Source: Sporisorium sorghi (taxonomy: Eukaryota; Basidiomycota; Ustilaginomycetes; Ustilaginales; Ustilaginaceae). Taken from it: DNA of 31,080 bases. This document shows, piece by piece, positions 9,834 through 18,466 of this stretch. Positions within the stretch are counted from its first letter, which is position 1; every line of letters begins with the position of its first letter. The stretch lies in contig JALCCG010000251.1 in NCBI GenBank assembly GCA_023212695.1, forward strand, positions 1 to 31,080, given 5' to 3'. The notes beneath the pieces are model-generated. The model was given only the letters and a program-made list of their open reading frames with translations, was not told the DNA's origin and did no database searches. Both the position numbers and the translations under genes were made by a program.

Positions 9834-11666
9834 ATGATGCCTGCCAGGTCAGGAGCAGCCTACCATCGGGCCGACAACCCGCCCAGCATGACCTCTTCAC
9901 GCCCATCAGTACAGACGGATTCGAGCAGCAGCTCCTCCTCGCAAAAATACTACGTCGCCCCAACCTACCCTCAGACCGGCCGCGGCGGAGGAGGCTACTA
10001 CAACAACGGCCGGTCTGGCGCACCAGCAGCGCCCCTGCTCACCGACGAGGACGACGAGGACGACTACCTCTACACCGACAAAGGGCTCGATCGCCACTCG
10101 GGCCCGTGCATCAGCATGCGCGGCATGCTCAACGTGCTCACCCTCATCCTGCTCGCTTGTGGTCTCTTGGCGCTGTTCCTCGGCTACCCGCTCGTCGTCG
10201 TGCTTAGCAAAGTGTTCGATACCATCGACGTCAATCCTTCGAGTCCGCAGCGACTGACGAATCTGACGCAGCGCGGGCTTATCGATCCGGATACGCCCCA
10301 GTCGGCTATGAAGCGCACTTCGCCTGTGGACGGCAGCGCATGGCATCTGGTCTTCTCGGACGAGTTCGAGGAGGAGGGTCGCTCGTTCTGGCCAGGAGAC
10401 GATCCGTATTGGGAGGCTGTCGATCTGTGGTACTGGGGAACGGGCGATTATGAATGGTACTCTCCCGAAGCAGTCAACACCACAGGTGGTGCGCTCGTCA
10501 TTGCCGTCGAGGAAAGAGAGACCAACAACAAGAACTTCCGCTCCGGCATGGTGCAGAGCTGGAACAAGGTCTGCTTCCAAGGTGCCTACTATGAGATCTC
10601 TGCTCGTCTTCCCGGTTCGCCCACTGTTCCTGGTCTGGTAAGTTGCATTTGCACGTCGTCTTTGCCGAGAACACATTCGCAGGGACGCTGACTTTTACTG
10701 CTACTGTTCGTACAACTGCAGTGGCCCGGTCTCTGGACACAAGGCAACCTCGGCCGCCCCGGCTACGGCGCCACCAACGAAGGCATGTGGCCCTACAGCT
10801 ACCAAGGGTGCGATACGGGCGCTCTGCCCAACCAGACCTACATCAACGGCACCGGCCCCCCCTCCGCCCTCAACGCCAACGGTCTCTTCTCGGCCGCGTA
10901 CAACAACGAGCTCTCCTGGCTACCCGGTATGCGCTTCACCTCCTGCAACTGCCCGGGCACCGAACACCCTGGTCCCAACCGCGGCGTCGCCCGTTCCGCG
11001 CCCGAGCTCGACATCCTCGAAGCCAAGATCGACGTCGCTGGCGGGCACGGCGAGACGTCTCAGTCGCTGCAGATGGCGCCCTTCGACGTCGACTACTACT
11101 ATGGAAACAGCACGGCGCGCGGTGACATCCGTATCTGGGACGCCAACACGCGCCTGAACGACTACAAGGGCGGCGCGATCCAGGAGGCGGTCTCGGCGCT
11201 CAGCCAGGTGCCGCCGAGCGCGTACGAGACCACCCCCGGCGGAGACTATATGACGTTTGGCGTAGAGTACGCGCCGGATTGGAACGAGGACGGCGACGCG
11301 TACGTGACGTGGTACATGGACGGCAGGCCCACGTGGACGCTGTACGGCCAAGCGATCGGTCCTGTTCCGGAGCTGGATATCAGCCAGCGCCTGGTTCCCA
11401 CGGAACCCATGTTCATGATCCTCAACGTCGCCATCTCCGAATCGTTCCAGGTGCCAGATTTCGATCTGCTCCAGTTCCCGGCTCACATGGCGATCGATTA
11501 CGTCCGCGTCTACCAGCGTGACGGTCAGCCGGATCGTGTCGGCTGCGACCCCGCAGACCGCCCGACGTACGAGTACATCAACAATAACAAAGACATCTAT
11601 TTCAACGCGAATATCACCGCCTATCCTAAGTCCAAGATCCCGCGCAACCGTCTTCAGGGATGCTAG
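9834..11666 (+). CDS. KRE6/SKN1-like beta-glucan synthesis protein (GH16 fold), copy 3, one intron
   Basis: Exons are 9834-10637 and 10722-11666. The 84-bp phase-0 intron (GTAAGT..CTGCAG, with CTGAC as a possible branch site) joins GSPTVPGL to WPGLWTQGNLG, matching the uninterrupted copies. The product is 582 residues: a Ser-rich N-terminus with an acidic patch (70-77), a membrane segment (about 97-124, LTLILLACGLLALFLGYP), and a GH16-like lumenal domain with PELDILE giving E363, D365 and E368. Two adjacent ATGs (9834, 9837) begin the frame; upstream in-frame codons are not ATG. It is close to copy 2 over the membrane and catalytic regions, so these two are the younger duplicates. It alone has an intron in this conserved block. 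The stop at 11666 lies only 221 bp from the convergent monooxygenase stop. Confidence 0.96.
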
Positions 11667-11887
11667 ACGTCCATCACCGCCGACGCCGCCGGTCGGTCAT
11701 ACCTTCTTTTCCAGGACAATCGGGTTTCGTCGCAATGCAATGCATTTCAGTCTCAACGCAGAGAGAGTGAAAGGCATGTGGTTGAGGCTAGAGAAGTTGC
11801 ATCGAGTCGATTCGATCAAGTAGAAGCACAGAAGAAGCACAGGTGGCAACAGGAAGCACGAGACAGAACGAGCAGCAAACTTGAGCC

Positions 11888-13863
11888 TCACGCCTTGACA
11901 AAGTCGTAACCCGTGTATCCGCCCTTTCTGCACTCTTCGAGCTCCCTTGCGTACATCGGGAGACCGCCCTGTCGAATATGACCAGCAAAGAGATAAAAGC
12001 CATTCGCGTCAGTACCGACGCCTGACGACCGTCTCCACACCTCTTCGAGCTTCGACCCGAAAGAGCTGCAATACGCACCGTAAAGTTCAAAGCCTGCACC
12101 TTCTTTCCCGGGATATTCCGGCCCAAATACCACCCATGACTCTCATGAAAAAGCGTTCTAGCAGAGAGCTCCTCTATATGCTCTCCAAACCTGGCCTCTG
12201 CGTCAGCTTGGACGTCGAACGAAGCCAGCCCGTTGTCGCGCATGTACTTGATGAGCTCGCACACCCACTCGGCCTGCACCTCGACTGCCGAGGGGGCGTT
12301 CGAGAAGGCCGTTGGGCCGTGCAGGCTGTACGGGAAGAAGAGGTTCGGGAAACCCTGTTGGCAGCCGAAAGGGTCAGTAAAAAAAGTACTCGCTCGCACG
12401 TGTGGCAGACGGTGGCGACTCACAGCAGTACTCAGACCATTTAACGAACTACACCCGCGCTCCCACTTCACCCTCAACTCCACCCCACCCTTCCCCCGGA
12501 TATCAATACCCCCAAACCCGCCCGTATGCGTATCAAACCCGGTCGCCATAACAAGCACATCCACCTCGATCTCCCTCCCACTCTCCATCCGCACACCCTT
12601 CTCCGTAACCTCCCTAATCCCCTCCCCTTCCCCTCTCTTGATCGAAACAACCTCGACATTATCCCGACACATGACCTCGTAGTAGTTCTGTTCGAGGGAC
12701 GGGCGCACGGTGCCGAACGTATGCGGCGCATCCTCCGGACACAAAATCTCGCGCTTCTTCGGATCCTTGATACGCTGTGCCGTTTTCTTCTGCCAAAAGT
12801 CGTATGCTGTGCGGTTGGCATCGCGGTTTTCGTACAAGTCGTGGAAGTTGGCGAGCCAGAAGTGGAACCCACTGCGCGACCAGAGCTGCTCGTACACGCT
12901 TTCTCGCTCGGCTGCGGATAGCGAGAGAGCGCTGCGCGGGTCAAAGTCGTACAGGAACCCGGCGAACGTCTGCCTGCGCTTGGCGAACATCGCGGGGTAG
13001 CCGGACTTGTCCTGCGCGTCGAGCGGCTGCTGGGGCATGGGGAGGGTGAGGTTGGGCGTGCGCACGAACACCGTGAGCCGTTCAACGACAGGGCCGATCT
13101 CCTGGCTCACCTGGATCCCGGACGCGCCCGTCCCCACAATAGCCACCCGCTTGCCTGCACACTCGATCGTCTCGTCCCACTCGCCCGTGTGCACCATCCG
13201 GCCCCTGAACACGTCCATACCGGGAATGCTCGGAGTGTAAGGCTTGGCCGTCAGCCCGAGACAGAACACGACGTACTGCGCAGTGGCCGTGACGGTGTCG
13301 TCCGCGCTAGGCCCGGCAGTGACCGTCCAGCGCTGCATGGCGTCGTCCCAGTGCGCACTGCGCACGCGGTGGCTGAAACTGCAATCGCGACGCAGCTCGA
13401 GCGTGCGGTCAAGATGGTCAAAGTACCGCCGCAGCTCTTTGTAGTCGGGATACTTGCAGGAGAAATCCCACGTCTGCCAGACTTCGGGGAAAGAGAGGCT
13501 GTACAGCGGCATTTCGCTGTCTACTCGTGCGCCGGGGTACTGTGTCGCGAAACGCGCAGAAGAGGCAAAGCGGCGTTGCGGGAGTGGTCAGCTTCTGCTC
13601 TCATCGATGGAGCCTTCGAATGCTCTTTGACTCACGCAGTTGAGCCTCCAAGTCCCGCCAAAGTCCGAGGCTGCGTCGTACAGGTGTACTTTGAACCCCA
13701 GCTTGCGCAGCATGTACAGGTGACAGATGCCTGTACAAGCACGGCGTTAACGAAGAGAAAAAAAAACAGATCAGTAAGGCGACAGAGTGGAATGCTACGT
13801 TGCGGGTGGATGCTCACCTGCTAAGCCGCCGCCAACGATGATAGCGTCGTAGTGCTCGGTCAT
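11888..13863 (-). CDS. FAD-dependent Baeyer-Villiger-type monooxygenase, five exons
   Basis: Exons (minus strand): 13818-13863, 13636-13730, 12424-13539, 12079-12354 and 11888-11968; introns of 87, 96, 69 and 110 bp, all GT..AG. The spliced product is 537 residues, typical of the class. Domains in order: FAD Rossmann motif VGGGLAG (10-16) with FGGTW (39-43); the family block YPGARVDSEMP (48-58); the type I Baeyer-Villiger fingerprint FRGRMVHTGEWD (158-169); the NADPH Rossmann motif VGTGASG (182-188); ATGFD; GFPNLFFPYS after intron 3; and the C-terminal WYLGRNIPGK...GGLPMY that is reunited only by removing intron 4. Such enzymes insert oxygen next to a ketone using NADPH and O2; the substrate cannot be told from sequence. 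There is no signal peptide, and a cytosolic location is expected. Intron 3 is divisible by three and stop-free. The neighbouring transposon-rich DNA could mark an accessory metabolic gene. Confidence 0.93.
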
Positions 13864-14374
13864 TGTGTCGAAGCGGTCGAGTAGGTGAGCGCTTGTGAGA
13901 GTGACAGAGAGAGAAAGTGAGAATGGTAGTGGTCACAAAGGAGCAATGCGAGCCACCCACCGGCAGTTTTATACTTTGGGTGCTGTCGAGCCCTCGATGA
14001 TTAAGCTTTCTGCTCAGTCATGGCCATCGGCCCACCGGTGGGACCTGTGATGAAGCTCGAGCTATTCACCGAGATCTCGATCGCTGAAGACTACCGACGC
14101 TCGAATCTTACCACCTGCTCAGTCACAAGCGTCACTCGCTAGCAGTGAGCCCGCTCATGGGCACATCAGAATAGTCAGCCGGCGAAGTAGAGTGCTATCC
14201 GACCTCCGAGCAAGTCAGCACGGTGTTCGAGAAGCCAAATAAGCCAGTTCGCGTTGTTGCGCACACTAAGCGCAGCCAAGGACGGATTGTCTGATCTTAT
14301 GAGATGTATGAACGACGGCTAGACGTGCGCCGGCAAGCGTTTCGTGTCTTCCAAGCAGCAGAAGCAGACAGTGT
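13864..14374. promoter_or_regulatory. Upstream region of the monooxygenase gene
   Basis: About 0.5 kb of ordinary-composition DNA upstream of the monooxygenase ATG, ending at the poly-G scar. No gene or clear TATA box is seen; a promoter is assumed from position. Confidence 0.4.
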
Positions 14375-14527
14375 GGGGGGGGGGGGGGGGGGGGGGGTGT
14401 TGTGTCGGGTGGTGTGGTTGGTTTTTTTTGGGGGGTTTCGTTAGTGGAGAGATGAGAAGGCNNNNNNNNNNGTTAGAGTGCTGGGTGTGGGGCGCGGGTG
14501 GAGGCGGGGGGGGGGGGGGGGGGTGGT

Positions 14528-14583
<56 letters not shown>
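14375..14583. other. Assembly scar: poly-G tracts flanking a 10-N gap
   Basis: A 23-G run starts at 14375, then G/T-only low-quality-like sequence, ten N at 14462-14471, more G-rich sequence, and a 56-G run (14528-14583). This pattern is expected where two contigs with poor ends were joined. The biological sequence across this point, and the true gap size, should not be trusted. Open frames here (poly-Gly or poly-Pro) are artefacts. Confidence 0.9.
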
Positions 14584-14585
<2 letters not shown>

Positions 14586-14805
14586 GATATTTTCGCATGT
14601 GCATCCTGTTGCTTGTTGGTGTGGACATCTGCGCGAAGATGAAGAAACCGAAACGCCGGCCTCAAGCTTCCGCATCCAAAAGCTGCTCTTATGGAACCAG
14701 AACTGGGCCACATACGCTTCCGGCATCAACTGGCAAACCACACCGACTCGCCACCACGCAGTCAGCGTGATCAGTCTCTGTGAACGAGCTCTCTTCGTCT
14801 CTTGA
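14584..14805 (+). other. Possible 3' fragment of an unidentified coding region
   Basis: Immediately after the poly-G scar a plus-strand frame stays open for about 70 residues, including SSFRIQKLLLWNQNW and a stop near 14805. Composition is balanced, unlike the AT-rich DNA after about 14870. It could be the tail of a gene or transposon frame cut by the assembly gap, or chance. I do not recognise it; the minus strand is also partly open. Confidence 0.2.
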
Positions 14806-14815
14806 GATGGAAAGA

Positions 14816-16225
14816 GCGTGTGGGGCGATCTCTTTGTTCTCCCCGCATTTTTGCCTACCCTCGACATTTTTACATAAGGCTTAACATGGATGATGCAAAA
14901 AATAATAAATTATTTCTCGACTTTTTTTTTTGCTTGTTTTCTGCCTAAATATTTGTTAGACTGTCCAATTCTCAACATTTTTTGATATTTTGAGGACTAT
15001 TTTTGTTGATACAAGCAATCTAACACTTAGCCTGGAAAATCAAAAGTTATTTTTTCTAGCGTGAGCACCCCACTCATTGGGTGGGAGAGGTCAAAATTGT
15101 GAAAGTCTGTCCCGGTTCCTCAAACTCCCCTAGTCTGGGATAGATGAAAGGCCAGAGATGGCTTCACAGAGTCTTGTTTGAATATTTAGTATTTAATTAA
15201 GGTGGTCTAACATTTAGGACGCATCAAAATGCGAAAATAAATTTAGACTTGGTGGTCTAACATGCAATTGCATTAAAAATGCGAATAAGTAGGATAGCTA
15301 AGGCCTAACATAGAAGACGCGCAAAAAAGCGAATTAAAAAAATCAAATGTGGTGGTCTAACAACTGAAAATACAAGTTTTTTGGAAAAAAATTATGTGTT
15401 GGCTGGCGACTCTCCACCACACACTCAATATACAAGCTATGGAAGCCGTTCAAGGACCTTTATATGGGTTTTTTGGGTGTGGGAATTCAATGGTAGTGTT
15501 GGTTTTTTGATAGCTGGGCTGGGGGCAGAGATAATTACACTTGGAGGCTGACCAAGCTGTCACTTGTATGCATGTAACTTAAGGGGGATCCTTATTGCTT
15601 TTGACGGTCATGGGCTATGAGGGGGCCCTGTTCTGCCATTCAATGTGAATACACAGCGTAGGGTGTGCTGTTTTGTCCGATGTTTGGTTACTGCCACCAT
15701 AGGGTGTGCTGTCGCTGTTTGGCTGGGGCACATTCTTTGGGGGGGACCCTTTTTCGTCGGTGATTCAGTGGGTTAGACTAGAGTCTTGATAAGCTGAAGA
15801 TGGACACTCTTGCTTGTATACAAAGGATGGCTCCCCTTTGTTGCATCTTGAGCAGAGATCTGATGTGGACCAAGCCAGTTGGTGGTTGACAATGCTGAAC
15901 CTCTAGGGGCCATCTGGACCAGTAGGCAGCATCAATTACCAGTTGTTCCAATGGCTGAGTTGGCAGCTCAGTCAGAGGAGAGAAGATAGGTCATCTGAGC
16001 TGCCAGCGACAATGATCAAACTTCCTAGTTTTTTTTTTTCTTTGGGATCTTGGGCTTTCACAGCTTTCGATTTGCCTCTTGTTGGTGGTGAGTGTGAGCA
16101 TTTGAGACATTCTGTTTCGGCTCAACTTCTCATTAACCATCATCAAGAGGTAAGTGCATATGTGTTAGATCAGGCAGTGTAGCCACCATAGTCAATGTAG
16201 TGGAAGTTGTCTGTCGATGTAACTG
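14816..16225. other. AT-rich, transposon-derived-looking DNA without intact genes
   Basis: Base composition shifts sharply toward A/T from about 14870 to 15400, unlike the GC-rich genes around it. The stretch contains degenerate repeats (15199-15365), a direct repeat of tagggtgtgctgt near 15660 and 15702, and on its right side a piece that appears to continue the Mutator-like frame. No complete gene is seen. A short plus frame (15943-16182) ends near a GTAAGT but has no recognisable domain. Confidence 0.5.
15199..15365 (+). repeat. Degenerate ~50-bp tandem repeats with mini-hairpins
   Basis: The phrase ggtggtctaaca occurs at about 15201, 15251 and 15351, with a degraded copy (gcctaacat) near 15303. 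Three of the units are followed by a small potential stem-loop (gcat-caaa-atgc; gcat-taaaa-atgc; cgc-aaaaaa-gcg). Spacing is about 48-52 bp. Identity and function are unknown. Confidence 0.6.
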
Positions 16226-17305
16226 TCATAGGAAACGCCGCCACCCTCAAGGCAGGAGGAAAGCTAGGGGCTGGTGACCAAGGCAGATGGCCATGATGGA
16301 CACCAGGCAGGGGAGGTACGGGGAGGAGGAGGTGGTGGTGGCACAGGAAGGCTCGGCTCAAAGGTAAAGCCGCCCTGCGTACAAAGTCAGCTCACTTCGT
16401 AAACAAGCTGGTCTTGGCTACAAAGTTAGCAGCCACTGGCTATCGAGCCTGGAGAAGCTGCACACGGCAGCGAGCACAGTCGCAAGTCGGGGGCAAGGCT
16501 TCGTAGGAGTTGATGAGGTCGGCGAGAAGGCGCTGGATGCTACCGGATGGTGTTGACACCAGACAGGGGTGGGGCGAAGGCAAGTGGGTCCAAACTTGCA
16601 GCCCACCGCGGATCCAGGTGGGACGAGTGGGGGAGACAAGGAGGAAGAGGAGGATGAGGGTGGTCGACGTGGCCAGGGGCCACGAGGCTGCCGTATATAG
16701 GTTATGACCTCATGATGGTGGAAGGGCAGTAGCCCATCCACTCTATCTTATACATTCCTTATAGTAAGCTCAGCTTTCACGACACTCAATCTCGTAGCTG
16801 CAATCGTATCATCATTGCAGCCTATTGCTCGTGTGATCGACAGTCTCAATAGCTAGAACCTACACTAGCATATGGCACCTACACCGTAGCGGCACCTCAA
16901 CCGCAAGCCTGGAACCGCCACCAGGCTCTTCGATACCATCGACAATGACAGCACTTGCTGCCAGCAATCAGCACTCGCTCGACATCTCAAGGTCACCTAG
17001 GCCTCGTACAAGTGCAACCCCAGCCATACGACATCGTCAGGGCGTGCTGCATTGCCTCTGGACGAGGTGACCACAGCAGTTAGTCGGCTTTGAAGGTAAT
17101 GGATCATTAATTTCGAGCTCATTTGAGTTTGTAAATTACCACAGCATATTTGCGAGCCTGGCAACTTCAAAAGTAAGCTGGCTTTACCCACAAGCTTCGA
17201 AGCCAGGTGCGCGACCGTTGACACCTGGTGTCCATCATGGCCATCTGCCTTGGTCACCAGCCCCTAGCTTTCCTCCCGCCTTGAGTGTGGCGGCGTTTCC
17301 TATGA
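16226..17305. mobile_element. Non-autonomous element with 82-bp terminal inverted repeats
   Basis: The sequence from tcataggaaacgccgcca (16226) to about 16307 recurs as its reverse complement at 17224-17305, with two mismatches seen by eye. Flanks read aactg on the left and cactg on the right, compatible with a decayed 5-bp target duplication. The 1.08 kb interior has no transposase frame. The element ends exactly where the Mutator-like transposase frame breaks off, and omitting it lets that frame continue on the far side, so a nested insertion is likely. A passive inverted duplication is the alternative. Confidence 0.65.
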
Positions 17306-18097
17306 CACTGTGCAGAGATTGGCAATAAACCATGTCCAATTTGCAATGTTCTCGCACTGAACAATTGCCCAAGCTAGCACAACAATTGAGTCGTTAGCAT
17401 CAATGGATGATGCAACTAGGAGTATCATCTTGAGTTTGTTCTTCAGGAAGGTGCCATCCAAAGCCACAACTGGTTGCAGATGTGGGAAAGCAGAGCGGGC
17501 TGCCCCAGAGGCAATAAAGCATCGTTGGAAGTGGGCTGCTCGATCAACTGCTCCTGCTGGCTCAGAGAGGGCTAAAACTTGAGGGTCTTTGATTTGCAGC
17601 TCGGCGATGTAGGCTGCAATTTTTTGCACTTGAAGCAGTAGCTCCGAATCCAAGTCTCCAAGCAATGCAGCCTTTGCCTTGTAGATTGCTGACATGGACA
17701 GCTTGATAGCAAGGGATTTGTTGAGAACACCGTATATGTCCTTTGCAGTTGTCTTTGGCTGCACTGTCATATGTTCTGCAATGACCTTGACAAGAAAGGT
17801 GTGGGACGATGCTGGGTGACAAGGAGGATCACAGCTTCCTGCACAGGTGTGGGTCATGTTATCGTCCAGCCAAGTAAGTTTGACTTGCTTGTGTTTGCCT
17901 TTCCAGGCTCTTGCACACCATGAGCAGGATTGGGTGGATCGACATTTCCATACCATGCATTGCCGATCAGAGTGGACAATGCCCAGACAGAACCCAAATT
18001 GGACGCTGTGGCTGATGATAGCAGTCTCAGCTTCTTGGAATGTTGCAAATGTTACTCCCTGCACAAGGGGACTCTGGTCAGATGAGGAAGGTGGCAT
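17300..18097 (-). pseudogene. Truncated Mutator-like (MULE) transposase
   Basis: A 265-residue frame. The N-terminal part has a Cys/His cluster (C52, C58, C61, H83, C85) like the WRKY/FLYWCH-type DNA-binding region of MULE transposases. The C-terminal part is the start of the MULE catalytic domain: PVVALDGTFLKNK with the first catalytic Asp at 214, then SIDANDSIVVLAWAIV and NWTWFIANL. The second Asp and the Glu of the DDE triad are missing because the frame stops at the edge of the inverted-repeat element. It can therefore not be an active enzyme as it stands. It sits only about 370 bp upstream of the CoA ligase start. Confidence 0.85.
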
Positions 18098-18130
18098 CTT
18101 GGCATGCTATGATTATGATTGACATGGATG

Positions 18131-18212
18131 GATGAGATGAGACTGGGGACAGATGAGATGAGAATGGGGATGGATGAGATGAGATTGGGGATGGATGAGA
18201 TGGGACTGGTGG
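18131..18212 (+). repeat. 21-bp minisatellite, about four copies
   Basis: Units begin at 18131, 18152, 18173 and 18194 (last partial), each built on gatgagatgaga followed by n-tgggga-n-n, with a few substitutions. The array lies between the MULE remnant and the CoA ligase promoter. Confidence 0.9.
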
Positions 18213-18466
18213 TAATGTAGATTATTACCAAGAATTCTTGGCCTCTCCAGCTCCGGAGGGCACTCTGTGAAGGACAAAAAATAAATGGCAATTTGTGAAA
18301 TAGATTGCATAATGGGGGCACACTGTGAAATTGCTCGTGGGGTAACTCGAGAAGCTCGAACCTGAACATCGCTCCCATCCAAAGCATCTTCTTCTCGTCC
18401 AACATCCATCCCATCCACTCACATCTCGGCTACATCCCATCCCCCCCTCGACCACTTCCCTACGAA

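Noticed and set aside
14344..14805. Poly-Gly and poly-Pro frames
   Set aside because: They are produced by the poly-G assembly scar and contain unknown residues from the N gap.
15660..15715. Two copies of tagggtgtgctgt about 43 bp apart
   Set aside because: Too short and isolated to define an element; kept only as a note in the AT-rich region.
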